The notes under the pieces: model-generated
What the model was told of the DNA's origin: nothing
The model's input: only the letters and a program-made list of their open reading frames with translations
Databases searched by the model: none
Made by a program: the position numbers and the translations under genes
In this document: positions 22,200-36,035 of the stretch, in pieces
Position numbering within the stretch: position 1 is the stretch's first letter
Layout of the letters: each line of letters opens with the position of its first letter
Assembly: GCA_932521035.1 (NCBI GenBank)
Contig: OW051497.1
Span: 3,968,001 to 4,032,000 of the forward strand
DNA from: Oscheius dolichura
Taxonomy: Eukaryota > Nematoda > Chromadorea > Rhabditida > Rhabditidae
Reading direction: 5' to 3'
Length of the DNA stretch: 64,000 nucleotides

Positions 22200-24597
22200 A
22201 GTCCTGGAAATAATGGTGATTGGGATATTTTGCTGACCGAGACTGTTTCAAGAAGCGTTATCAGCAAAAGTTGCTAGATTGCACTTTTTACTATCTGACA
22301 ATCAAGATCTCTGATAAGAGCAAAGAACGCAAGACGAAAACAGCTCGGAAAGGGGAATTCCCCAGAATCGCAGCGTGCAGAGGCACTTATGGTAAAAGAA
22401 TGAAGTGCCACTAATCTTCTAAAGATGTTACCCGAGTTTTTCGTGGAAACACGATCTTATCAGAAACGCGATTGATTGCATCATTACAGCAGATATCAAT
22501 GATGGGCAGGTCTGTGGAGTTATGGAAAATTACTGGGCACTTACAGTTTGGTGGGCTGCTCCGACTATGCGGGTTCCAGCTTGGATCGATGACTGAAAAA
22601 AAGGGGAATTAATCTGGTTATGAATAATAGAGGTCTATCCAAACATAAGAGAGCGCTTTGTACCATTCTAATTTGGTATGCGACGCGTACAATCGATGGT
22701 TCGCGTCGCATACAAATGGATATTAAATCAAATTTCAGATAAAAATGACTAATCGAAGGAATAAGTATTGTTTTATACTCACTTGTGGCACTTTTCCCTC
22801 AACTACGGTAATGAGTAACGACAACCACAGAGGTCATTCTATTCTCTGAAGTAAACACATGTCAGCGTCAGATTAAAGGCCCAGTGCCGCAGCGCGCTTT
22901 TACCGTGCAGCTATTAAATGTTGTAAATGTAATACAGTCTTTAGGCTTAATCTTTTGTTTTCATATCAGCGGGAAAAGGTTCTACAATTAAAATTATACG
23001 GGGTAGGGCGGAATCCGTAGAAGTTATAATGATTCGTGGAAAGTATTCCAGAAAAATAGCATGGTTGTATACTATTTGGGGGTAAATTTCTCAGAAGAGG
23101 CAAACAATTATAGAAATGGGGTGTACTACACATGAAAAACAATACCAAAAAGATACGGTATATTCATGGATGAAATTAGCTAATTTTCCAAGTTTATGTG
23201 GAAAGAATGCCCCACCTAATGACTGCGCGAATTGTTATTCGCTACATTCCACGACAAGAACTAACATGGTGTTTTGAGTTAAATTTAGGTGCGCCTTTTG
23301 AGAAGGACATAAAGACGCGAACTGGACGAGTGCCAGATAAACTACACTACGTATTGTACAATCTAATAGAGTTCAAGCGAACGAACGTTTAATTTAGCTG
23401 GACCACAAGTTCCATTTGTCCAGCCTCTTTCACGTGAACCCACACAGGCATATTAAAACACCCTTTGACACTGACCGATCAACGGATACTCTGATAACAG
23501 AGGGCAAAGTGGGTGAAGCAGTCCTTCGACCGATGGTTGCAAAGAATTTGAGGGGGTTATGACTACTCATCTATCGCTTCAGTACTCATGCCATCTTGAT
23601 CATTCTAGAAGGAATAAATTGTGTTTTCCCTTTTTTTGTTTCCTTATCTCCCGAAGAGATCCGGATACTGGTCCCTTTTGGCAATCTCTACTTCCTGAGA
23701 TAATCCCCTCTCTGCTCAGGTAAACATCGAAAATGAGCGTACGCACGAATGTGGCCTATTTGTGAGAGATCTCTCGCGTATGTTTACGTGCCCCTGGTTT
23801 GAGATGCTCGGAGCATTTGCAGGTGGACACGCCGTTTCTCTTGCCCCAGTCTTTTTCTAGCAGAACCCGGGCTCAGAGATCCCCATTGATTGGCTTCATT
23901 GAGCCCCCTGCTCAAAGACGTCTAACTAATCCGTTCTTGTAAGTTCTCGCATTAGCTTGATTAACTTGGCTTGTGAGCTCACCACACGTAGAGGTCTCAT
24001 CTTCGTTGCAACAACACAGATCCTCTCGGCTTAACATTAAAAACGAACACGCCATGCCCTCAAATAGACCTTGATACAATCTTGCCGCAAGAATAGTCGG
24101 AGCCGGGTACAGCTGCCCTGACCTATCACCTCCTCATTACCGCTTATAAACAACGTAAACAGTTTAGTTGGCCCGCATTTTCCTTTCCCGTGAGAATCCC
24201 GGAAGTAACTCTGCCCTACGGCCACCGATAATTTACTATGATGTCCTTCATATACCGGATTTTGACTCCAGCTGGTATTCTAACTCATAATTGCCTGACA
24301 GCTACGCCCATTCCCGGCGGCCTCTTTTCTCCAATCGATACGACATACATAGTTTTTCGGGGCAGCCCTTCAGAATTCAGTGCTCCGAGTGAGCCGCTGT
24401 CTAGCGCTTTGCTAATCCTTCTTCGCGAAAAGACCTATGTTTTTTGAGATCTTATATTTCGACGTTGCCACTTGGTGGTGTTTGAATGAAACCTTTTCCA
24501 ATAAAAAAACTAACTTTAGTGTATTCCTTTAGCCAGTAGTGGATAACTCGTTTCAGTCGTGTTTGCCTAACTTTTATGTATCTGTTCCCTGTCGTCT
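22200..24597. other. Gene-poor stretch
   Basis: 2.4 kb holding the likely 5'UTR exon(s) of the GPAT gene (minus-strand donor GTGAGT near 22.79 kb) and the hairpin at 22676-22713. The open frames, for example at 23198-23392 and 24238-24447, have no domain-like sequence or splice context. Confidence 0.5.
22676..22713. repeat. Perfect 12-bp inverted repeat with 14-nt loop
   Basis: Left arm GTATGCGACGCG at 22676-22687 and right arm CGCGTCGCATAC at 22702-22713 are exact reverse complements. Pairing resumes after a one-base bulge (TTTG against CAAA). It lies upstream of the GPAT coding start, probably inside a 5'UTR intron. The arms are GC-rich in an AT-rich setting. Confidence 0.85.
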
Positions 24598-25036
24598 ATG
24601 CCATTCAAACAATTTTTTGAAGGTATGGGTGACAAGAAAGAGCAGGAGGTTTCGAAGAGCAAGCCAATTGGCGAAAAGATCGATGCTAACAAGGTTACTC
24701 CGTTTGCAGAGATTTCAAAAACATTTTCAGGAAAAGAAAGCCGAAGAGAAGAAAGAAACCAAAGTCGATCAAACCTGCTCGAAGAAGAAAGCAACACCAA
24801 AGAATGACGAGATAGCCTGCCTCTCACTCATAGAAAGACCTTGGGAAGACCTGGTACCGACTTCTCGGAATCTCATAAAGATGGAACCGACTGTTAAGGT
24901 GATTACTCCAATGCCCGGTATACCACCACTTGACTGGTCTCCACCATACCGACCTCGTCGCTCGGAGCCCCTGCCCTACGCGGAGAGCCCCGAGGACGAG
25001 GAAGAGCTCATGTTCCATTTGGAAATGGACTACTAG
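24598..25036 (+). CDS. Small charged protein with acidic C terminus, unidentified
   Basis: Two exons (24598-24693 and 24731-25036) separated by a 37-nt intron ending ACATTTTCAG join in frame into about 133 residues. The N-terminal third is Lys/Glu-rich (GDKKEQEVSKSKPIGEKIDA, EKKAEEKKETKV). The centre has DEIACLSLIERPWEDLVPTS. The C-terminal half is Pro-rich then acidic (PPLDWSPPYRPRRSEPLPYA, SPEDEEELMFHLEMDY-stop). There is no signal peptide, membrane segment or known domain. The clean splice and the consistent composition on both sides argue for a real gene. It may be a cytoplasmic or nuclear disordered protein; I cannot assign a function. Confidence 0.65.
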
Positions 25037-25401
25037 TAGAAAACGTTCAGTTGTAACATTAGTCCTGTACATTGTGTACATTGTACATTATTTGACCCTG
25101 ATCTCGTGTATTCATCTTGCTTTGTCGATCTGAAAAATACGGTTTATTTCTAGAGAACGAGGAAATGAAATGTTGACTTCTATTTGTGTTTCTTCCCCGC
25201 GGAACTGAAACCCTTCGCTAGCCGCTCTTATCAGTACATTTCTGCTGTTCTACCTGCCTTCCTGATTCAATTAATTTGCTTTCTTAATTCAGCACATCTT
25301 TCTTTTTTCGCGTCTGTCCTTGGCCGCCTCTGTGACCCCTTTCTCCCCGATCCATCTACCGGCCGACCATTCGCCTTTTCGGCAGTCGGCTACCTGCTTC
25401 C

Positions 25402-26363
25402 ATGAGATTCTTACTGCTATTAGTGCTTGCTCTCTACGTCACGGCTGAAAAGAAAGCCGACAAGGAGGAAAAGAAGGCTGATCTTTCTCACGGTATTACG
25501 TTTCTTTGTGTACTTACCTCAGAGTGTGCACAGGGTTTCGAACGGAAATTGATTGGGTGAAGTTCGACCACGCTATCGGTATTGCAAAAGACCTCAACAA
25601 GCCGATCTTCCTCCTTATCCACAAAACATGGTGCGGCGCATGCAAAGGTACCAATTACTGTAATTAGCGTTCCACATTCGCTTTCAAGGACTGAAACGTG
25701 AATTCAACACGAACCCCAAAATGGGTGATCTCATTGAACTCTCGAAGAAGTTTGTCATGATCAACACTGAAGATGACGAGGAACCGGAAGATGCCAAATA
25801 CGCACCAGATGGTGGATACATACCGAGAATCCTCTTCTTAGGCAGCACAGCTACTAATCTCGCCATAGATATGACATTTCAGATACCGACGGAGAGGTGC
25901 TATCCACAAAGAACGACAAGCACTATCCTAACAATGCCTACTTCTATCCTCTCGTTAATCAGGTTGTTGATGCCATGGAGCGAGCTCTCAAAGAGTTCTC
26001 TGAGCTTGGGACCAAGGAGGCGGCCGACGTAAGATATCTGCTTACGTTTTTGTTGATTCTAATTTAGGCTGAAGACAGCAAGGGAGAAAAGGCCGAAGAT
26101 TCCCCAGAAGAAATTAAGGTGTCGGGTTCAATTTACTAGTTTAAAGACTACATTTAAGGAAGACGCTGAGGAAGAGGAAGAGACCGAAGAAGAAGTAGAG
26201 GAGGAGGAGGAAGAGAAACCAAAAGAAGAAAAGAAGAAGGTAGAGAAGCACCCTAATGGAAAGCCTTACGATAACAGCAAGAAGAAGGACGAGAAAAAGG
26301 TCTGGCGTTGATTGATGTCTCGTATAAAAGAACCCTCTTTAGGAAGAGAAGGATGAGCTGTAA
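25402..26363 (+). CDS. ER thioredoxin-domain protein (TXNDC12/ERp18-like) with KDEL and expanded acidic tail
   Basis: ER-lumen thiol-disulfide oxidoreductase of the TXNDC12/AGR family. Signal peptide [18 protein letters not shown]. The thioredoxin fold carries [19 protein letters not shown], with the family's WCGAC active site and both cysteines. It continues with [20 protein letters not shown] and [10 protein letters not shown], which match TXNDC12 nearly residue for residue. The C terminus is EEKDEL-stop, a KDEL retrieval signal. Unlike the roughly 170-residue vertebrate protein, about 70 Glu/Lys-rich residues separate the fold from KDEL ([20 protein letters not shown], spread over several small exons). 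AATAAA lies at 26407. Exons are joined by introns of about 40 nt. Confidence 0.9.
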
Positions 26364-27359
26364 ATCACCAACTCCCTCGGGTACACAACTTCGTGTTTTT
26401 CTCAAAAATAAATTATTTATGGTCCCTGGTTGTGTATAAGTTGTTCCCCAGATGATCAGAAGATACGACTCGTCTTTGTCTTTCACTCGTGCACAATTGC
26501 ACAGAATTTTAAGATGACCTCGCTCACGAGCGTCGGCGGGTTGAATTGCAGATCTGGACGCCGGCAGAGGCATTGAATACTCTCTTCTGCTCCTCCCTTA
26601 CTTTTTCTTCCCACTTTGCTTGCCGTCTTTTTATTTTTTAGTCTGTATTCATACGGATCATAGTCCCTTCTCTCGATAACATGTTAAATAGAATCAAAAG
26701 ATCCACGCAAACGAAATTTTGTTGCTGCAACGTCGCGCTTCCTTCTTCCTTGAATACTACAGGCTTCTCTGAACGATATTTACTTTCATAAAGATATTCC
26801 CCAACCAATGAGTTCGCATCGATAAGTGCTTATTCCTGTAGGAAGACGCCCGCGACGCTTTCCGCTTCCCCTGATGCACTTCCGTTGCTTGATAATACCT
26901 TTTGAAGCTGGGCAAAGATCGTGGTTTTTTGAGGGGGTTTTTCATCAAAACCAGAAATTGCTGAAGGCGAAGTTCATTAGGAATGGAAACAAGCAAGACG
27001 AAATAATTGCGGTCCTGCTCTGTGAATCTACTTGAATTCCTCCTTCTTTACCTTCTTGACTCCTCTGCTCTATGTACGTGGATGTAATTCATTATGTTTT
27101 CGCAAATGTAGTCCATCAGTCAGCCATACCACCCCCATGATCGTTTGTCTTCCCAGAGTCTCGGTCAAATTGCGAGCACGCCCCTGAGACGTCTCGCCAT
27201 CGTTTTTAAACTTCTAATTCACCGCGGCAAAACGGCATCTTTCTCTCTTAATCCAGCTTTGAGAAAACGCTTTGACGGGATATCAGTCAGTGGGCTCCAG
27301 GGGGAAGCGCTATAATCTGGATGACGCTGTTATAACTGCTAGATTCCTGTCCCGTGTCA
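26364..27359. other. Intergenic stretch
   Basis: About 1 kb. It contains the 3' end signal of the TXNDC12-like gene (AATAAA at 26407) and T/C-rich tracts. No supported gene. Confidence 0.5.
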
Positions 27360-28130
27360 ATGGAGAATATCGCCTCAACAAGTGCTCCCAGCAATTGGAC
27401 GAGAGTTCATCCCACGACCCATCCAGCTAGCCAAGGTATACATATTCATCGAGGGGGGTACAATGAGGACACTTTAGACTCTTCTGATCTTTTCTTTTAT
27501 CTCTCTGTTGTTTCCCCGCTCGTATTTTGCTGTATAGCCATTCTTTTATGTGCATTGAACAGCATTTGGAAAACTCGGAAGAAGCTCGAGTAAGTTCGTA
27601 CCACGTTGTTAATTACCTTTGTCAAAGCTAAAATAGAACCCACACATAGAACCGCGTCTCTTATTAGTTGCTATTTTGTAAAGATTATGCCATGTAAATG
27701 AGTAGTCACGGGTATCCACCCCGACTGATAGACCGAAGTCAGGCAACTTTTGCTCTTGTCGACCGTGTAATTAGGCGGACAACTGTTTTATTATAGATCG
27801 GGGGTGTAGTAACAAGATGAGAGCTCAGAGGCCACTCTGCTCATCTCCTCCTAATTTCCGAAGAAAGAGGAGTTTTTCATGTAATTGCCCTTTGTTTATA
27901 GTATTTATCAGGTATATATCAGTTTCGAAAGGGATCAGGGGGTGCTCGTTCTTGCAAATCTGCGGTTTTCAGGGAATTGAACAAAGTCGCCAAGCCAGAA
28001 CCATCAGAATATACAGAATTCACAATTGATCTCACAACGAAAGTGGACTCTTGTGTCGAATTGTCATCAGTACAGGTGTGTTTTCATTTACTTAAGTGAT
28101 GTATCGTTTCAGGAATCCGTCTTATTGTAA
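27360..28130 (+). CDS. Small single-pass membrane protein, KCNE-like architecture (speculative)
   Basis: Three exons (27360-27589, 27973-28075, 28113-28130) join in phase into about 117 residues. The N terminus has a glycosylation sequon (NWT) and no signal peptide. It is followed by one strong membrane segment (LFFYLSVVSPLVFCCIAILL) and a positively charged stop-transfer stretch (SIWKTRKKLEELNK). A short cytoplasmic tail ends SSVQESVLL-stop. Glycosylated N terminus, one helix and a short charged tail are what KCNE/MPS potassium-channel beta subunits look like, but I see no family-specific motif, so that is only a suggestion. The start is the first ATG of the frame. Intron 1 is 383 nt, intron 2 is 37 nt. 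Confidence 0.55.
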
Positions 28131-28685
28131 TCTTTCTAACGTCTAATCTGTTGAGAAAAACTAGTATGGTGGATTTTCGGTGAATTGTAAGCACAGGATA
28201 AAGCCCCTGCGTCAGCACTTAATCCTATCCTGATGTTTACACATTATTATCTCAAATAAAACTACTCGTCCCTCTGTTGGAAAGTAGGTTACGTTAGGTG
28301 GACTAGGATGAAAGAGAGAGGTGTGGTAATTGTCGAAACCAGTCGCCGTGTTCCCGTGTCTTTCACTCCTCATGTCGAAACCCTCAAAAGAGCCATTGAC
28401 CATTTCCTCGTCTCAAACACACACCTCAAACAGAAGGGTAGGTGTGTGCCGATTCATACCAACGGAAGGGAACCACCATGATGCTATCCACGAATCAATG
28501 CTCAGCTATGGCAATCCCTATTCATAGGCCGCCGTCTGCTCTCATTTTCGGCCGCGTTCAGTCCATTCGTTTGTTCTCGTCAATTCACGCCTCTTTATTG
28601 ACGCCGGTCCTGCATTAATTTTTGCAAATTATCTTCCTTATTGCTTCTGGGCACGCTATCAACGAATGCTTTATTTATTGTAGGT
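28131..28685. other. Intergenic/promoter stretch of the KCTD-like gene
   Basis: About 550 nt. No coding exon recognised. The last bases (TTATTGTAG before the ATG) look like a splice acceptor, so a 5' leader exon or a trans-splice site is possible. Confidence 0.4.
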
Positions 28686-29270
28686 ATGTCCGATCTCATA
28701 GTTCGATTTAACGTCGGTGGAAGATCGTATGCAATTATGAAAACGACATTTCCACCGGATTCCGTCTTCTATAAAGTAATAGTCGACATATTCTTTAAAG
28801 AGACACCACAATTTCAGTATTTTGTCAGCCGCTCAAAAGAAATTCCGTTTGTTTTAGATAAAGATGGCGCCTATTTTGTTGACAGAGATCCAGATTCGTA
28901 AGTCCTTCCTGCTATGTTTATATTTTCACAGGTTCGGAGTAATTTTAAATTATTTTCGGCTAAAGAAATCAAAACAGATGTGGGAAACATGTCTTCCTAA
29001 GGATCCCGACCGTCTCGCCCTACTTACTCAAGAAGTATGTCCAAATAACAACGTTCCTCTTTACTCCTTACAGGCAGAGTACTTTTCCTGCTACCCTTTA
29101 AAAGACCAAGCTATTCTCCTTCTTCAAGCATGCAGCGAGAAAGCGGATGCTACGTATGTGGCGGAGGTATATCCATCCATCAGTCCGACTCCTAATTTGT
29201 CTATTACCAGGTTCTGGCCAAAAGTGCAAGTTGTCCCCAAGGATTTGACAAGATTTTGGGCAATGATTAA
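28686..29270 (+). CDS. KCTD-like BTB/T1-domain protein
   Basis: Short BTB (T1-type) protein; family members act as cullin-3 adaptors or channel-like tetramers. It starts MSDLIVRFNVGGRSYAIMKT, the VGG strand that opens T1 domains. The ORF reads through a 42-nt intron (GTAATAG...TTTCAG): removing it gives PPDSVFYKYFVSRSKEIP and DKDGAYFVDRDPDSFGVILN, restoring the family's FxDRDP and FxxILNYxR motifs. It ends with LTQEAEYFSCYPLKDQAILL and a short tail ending ILGND-stop. With about 145 residues it is almost only the BTB domain. An AATAAA follows at 29296. Confidence 0.82.
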
Positions 29271-29533
29271 GTATATTTCAATTTTATGAATTCGTAATAA
29301 ATACTTAAACAAAAAGCATACATGCTTGCGAGGCTCTGCGAAGATCAATGGCAATCCAAATTGAAGTGACTGCTCTTGTCATTATTTAAATTCGGCGATA
29401 ACACATCTTTGTTCGGTGCATATTAATATTCATTATAAGCAGAAGTGCAGTTAAGTTTATTTTAACAATAAACGTACACGTGACATCGGAACAGAAAGCA
29501 GCCAGGGGCTAGCGGGAATAAATTACTACAGTA

Positions 29534-29558
29534 ATGGGTCTCGAAGGCGAGAGCCCAT
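29534..29558. repeat. Short stem-loop downstream of alpha-tubulin
   Basis: ATGGGTCTCG at 29534-29543 pairs with CGAGAGCCCAT at 29548-29558 with one bulged base and a 4-nt loop. It lies between the convergent 3' ends of the KCTD-like and tubulin genes, about 25 nt past the tubulin stop. Confidence 0.6.
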
Positions 29559-29581
29559 CTTCAGCTCATGTTACAGTAGGT

Positions 29582-32138
<2,557 letters not shown>

Positions 32139-32440
32139 TGTTACTGGTATTCGAGAGCACGTTAGATAGTGGACTGAACCGCTGACCGAGGCGAGCACTT
32201 GTCTGCGTCCTCCGAACTCCGCAGTGTCTGCCTCTCGCTAGGACGCGACGTTGATTGGCCGCGGAGCGCAACGCCCCGCCTATTCTATGCATTCAAATTC
32301 TCGGCGGGAACATAAATTAACTCGAATAAAACAAAAGAACGGTATCCATATGGGGCACAGATGTTTATGTAAGATGAAAGGCTAATTTTTACAACATATG
32401 CGACACGAGAAATATGGAGATAATCACGTAGATGACAAGT

Positions 32441-35172
32441 TTAATAAGGCTCTTCAATTAAAGCACATAATCCTTCGGAGATTTCACAAGCGAATCCCTT
32501 TGGGCATTCGGAATCCGTCCGGCAAGGAGTACCCATTTCATAAATAAGACTTCCCTTGCGGTTTCCTCTGAAATAAGCTGTATTTTATGGTCTGGCGCGA
32601 CAGATTGGCAACAGCAGTAAAAGCGACATACGCTGGTCCGTAATGGCACACAAGATATCCCATGTCTGGGCAACTGACGACGGAACATCCTAGGCGAAAC
32701 GTTCGATCCCATGCCATCTGAATTTCGTTGACTGTGATTCCTGTAAAAACTGAACCTGTGTCCAGTGGCCGACGGCCTTTCCCTTCTTTGCCCATAGCTC
32801 GTGCGACAACACGTTGTCCCCGGGTATGCCGACTTCTTCCAATTCCTGCCACCACTTTTCAATTCCCTGAATATTTCACAATGCCTGCTGACCGTTGCCG
32901 GATGGCCACATTGTTGATGAGGGGTTATTTCGCAAGCAATTAGTCTTGGATCCAAGACCAATCCCCCTCTAATGAGTGTTGTTTTCGCAGGAGGTGGCAG
33001 ACTGGGGAGGACGGTTGTGATCGGCGGTCATACTCGCGGAAAAGGCGCGAAAAGTTGTAATAAAGCGGTGACCGCTGTCCTTGGGTCACCGACAAAACAG
33101 AAAAGAAACGAACGCACGGTATGGAGTAATTTCAGGGGATCCGACCACAAAAATGACGTCATGTATAGGTTTTGTCCTTGGTTCGGACGTGTGCTCCAAT
33201 CCGAATGGGCAAAGACGCAATTTTCTGCCCAATTTTGAGCGTATTCCTCGAGGAAACAATCGTACTCCTAAAAGGGGCTTTTGAACTGAGCAAATAAGTG
33301 TCCTACCATTTTCAACATTCGCTTTGCGGAGGCTTGTGAAGTATTGGTCTCGCCGTTATACTCTAACCCTCTTGCCAAACGGGACCTAAAACAAAACATG
33401 TCATTTCCATGACTGATAGATGATACCGGTAATGGTTGTGAAGGTCTAAGGCTGCTATACGACTAGCGTCTGTCATCTTCGTATTATTTGGACACATCAA
33501 ATTTTCGCCATCATCTGAAGACGTAAACAAATTAATAATGTTAATCCATACCTGGCTCATCCGGCGGAGGAAGACATAATCCGTCCTCCAGAGAACATCG
33601 GGATTGGGGATAAGTGGAGCAGTTCTCGTTTGATTGGCAAGGCTCTCCAGGTTCGTATATCATCTCGTTCTCGCTTTGAGCTCTACGAAGAACGGCTAGT
33701 CAAGGAAACACACAACACTGACTTGACATTGTATAGACAGGAGAACATTGCTTTCTTCTCTTTGGAACACAGCTGATAGGAACAGCCGATCTTTGTGGTC
33801 TTTCCTTTGGCCATCTGAATACAAGCTGGAAATAGGGAAAAGAATGCTCACATTGGCCCAAGCGTAGAAGTTCTTCTTGCTTATGTATCTGTTCCTCGGG
33901 TCATCGTTCCCCTTCAGGCGTCCTTCTGTCCACCAATGTTTCATGGCTTTTCGAATATTTTGAGTGTGATTCCATCCATCCCAGTAAAGCCAAAACCTAA
34001 ATATGTTTTGTTTCCGGGGGCGGTTTCTAACCTACGTTTTGTACAGCATTGAGTCTGAGCGTAGCTGAGGACCTGGCATATAAGAATTGTTACAGAATCT
34101 GATGTAATCTCCTATTTTCCGTTCCAATCCGCAGTCCCATGCCTTAGAATCTCGATTTCAAATAAAAGAACGGACTTACCAGTTTATAAATATTCCTCCC
34201 GGATTGCATAGTCCCGTTCAGATTCATTTGGTGTCCTCTGGCCAGAGAACTTCTGAGATCATTGTGTATTTGTAATACCATATTTCTCTGATCTATTGAA
34301 AGAGTTGTACCATGACAAGGTTCATTTAGAATATCACTAAGAAGATCTAGAACAAGAATATTAGGTCTCTTTAAGAAGTTGCTGACCTGTATCATCGCTA
34401 GTCGATGTGCCATTGGAAGAGAGACTACGGTTTTGATGGCTAGCAGCAGCTTCTTCGTCGCCATCTATTATGACTTCGTCTCCACTGCCTTCGGGACTCC
34501 AAGCTGACTGAAAAGGATATTTTGGAGGTTGATCTGCTCACTTACGCGGGATAAACCAAATAAAACGACAAATAACAAAGGACCCAACATATTGCCTTTT
34601 AACATAGCATTGTTGTTAGATTTGACCACTGGAATAACTGCTATTTGTAACAGGTGTCGTTGGTGGAATGGTCTGAAACCGATTGCCCACTATTGTGAAG
34701 TTTTTAGAGTGCTTTACTACATGTCACGGTCTAAATGGTTGTGCATCATCCGTAAAAGTGAAACGAGTAGGAAAAGACTAGAGAAGTGGCCAAAGGTTGA
34801 AAAGTAAAGCACAAGAAGAGAAGAGTAGGCTCTTGAAACACGCGGTCAGCTGGAGAGAGGTAACTGTATGAAGAAGTGGAGGAAGTCCTTATGTACCCTC
34901 TCGGAACAGCATAGAATGCGTCGAGTCAGGCAAGGTTAATGTCAGTGCACACCGAACCGGTCTAAGGAAGGAACGTCTGGAGCATCGCCCGACGTTCCTT
35001 TCTGAGACCGACCGAAACATCGAAGACGAGTGGCGGTAAGTAATCACGAGGTGGTTACTTCCTGGAGGAAAATTGATCACTCACTCACCTGTAAGAATAT
35101 TAAAGATGTTACAAAGACGACGACCACAAGGAGGACGAGGAGAAGGCCGATTACACGAATTCTATTCGACAT
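32441..35172 (-). CDS. Membrane-anchored double CAP (SCP/ASP-like) protein
   Basis: CAP-superfamily protein with two SCP domains in tandem, the arrangement of nematode ASP-1-type proteins. It starts MSNRIRVIGLLLVLLVVVVF, a long uninterrupted hydrophobic run after basic residues, read as a type II signal anchor or an uncleaved signal. An acidic linker follows. The first CAP domain has VLQIHNDLRSSLARGHQM, GLERKIGDYIRFCNNSY and CSYQLCSKEKKAMFSCLYN. A Cys-rich hinge (YEPGEPCQSNENC) leads to the second: DLHNHYRSRLARGLEYNGET, IEKWWQELEEVGIPGDNVLS, GHWTQMAWDRTFRLGCSVV and VCHYGPAGN. A final Cys-rich motif (GTPCRTDSECPKGFACEI) ends in EEPY-stop. The 5' intron is about 580 nt and holds the hairpin at 34958-35010. 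Splices restore several apparent frame breaks, so I see no pseudogene signs. Confidence 0.88.
34958..35010. repeat. 20-bp near-perfect inverted repeat (hairpin) inside the CAP gene intron
   Basis: Arm CGGTCTAAGGAAGGAACGTC at 34958-34977 pairs with GACGTTCCTTTCTGAGACCG at 34991-35010: 18 of 20 bases complementary, loop 13 nt. It sits in intron 1 of the double-CAP gene. The stem length resembles small-RNA precursors, but the loop is short and there is no extended lower stem. Confidence 0.8.
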
Positions 35173-35487
35173 AAGGGCGAGAAACATTAGAAATAATCAG
35201 TGAAGCAGGCAAATTTCGCCCCCGCAGCTTCAATACAGACGTTGCCATTGGTTGTTTCCTGTTCTCCGCTTTAGGCAGAATTACGACCTCTAGAGAAAGC
35301 TATGTGAACCGGTCAGCCCGACCTCAGAAACTGTAAATAACATATAAAAACATTTATCCATTTGTATAAAAACGTTTATGCCACACAAAGTATCAAGTAG
35401 AAGAGGTGAACTCGCTGATCGGGACGGTCATGTTACCCTTCACTCAATTCCTGAACCAGTTGTCAGAATGGTTTGTTGAAAAATGGC

Positions 35488-36035
35488 TTACTTGAAGAGG
35501 CAGACAATGTCGACGCGGTTGTCACATTCAGCATAGGAGCATCCGATAGTTCCCTGTGCAGTGCTCTGGAGCCGGGTATTTACCAACCATCGGGAAAACT
35601 CACTTTGGCGGCTCCACTATTCTGGTAGTTTTGGAAGTGGTTTTGTACAATGGTGTCTGCGGAAGTTTCCGAGACTTTGGGAAGACTGAAAACGCTGAGT
35701 CGGAGATATGGTTGCCAGTTTACCTAAACTTGAGAGATCCGGTAGAAGCTCCAGAATTGGTAGTAGAACAGGCCGTAGCGTTTTTGTTGGCTTGTGTTTC
35801 CAATGTACAATCCCATTTGTAGGGTTGATTCTGAAAAAAAAACTTATAAACCAATATAAGTGACGGCTCCTACAAATTGGCTTTGTGCAAAGTTGGTCAT
35901 AAGCTGGGCAATGTTGTCAGGAAGACCATTAGGACAAGCGGCAAGGCAACCTATAGAAGAAGGTCTCCCTTTGGAAGACACAAACTAACCCATGATGGTC
36001 AAAGCAGAGAGGAGAACAAGGCGAACTGTTGTCAT
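35488..36035 (-). CDS. Small secreted CAP/SCP-like protein
   Basis: Four exons joined by introns of 38-47 nt encode 129 residues. Signal peptide MTTVRLVLLSALTIMGCLA, then a core recalling the CAP fold: QFNQPYKWDCTLETQANKNA (compare M-x-W-D-x-x-L-E in CAP domains) and a closing STAQGTIGCSYAECDNRVDI with VCLFK-stop (compare the GCS/A...VCxY end). The central CAP histidines and the HNxxR motif are missing, and the length is well below the usual 180-200 residues. This is either a reduced CAP paralog or a different Cys-rich family that converges on the motif. Same strand and 315 bp from the double-CAP gene, so a local duplication is plausible. Confidence 0.7.
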
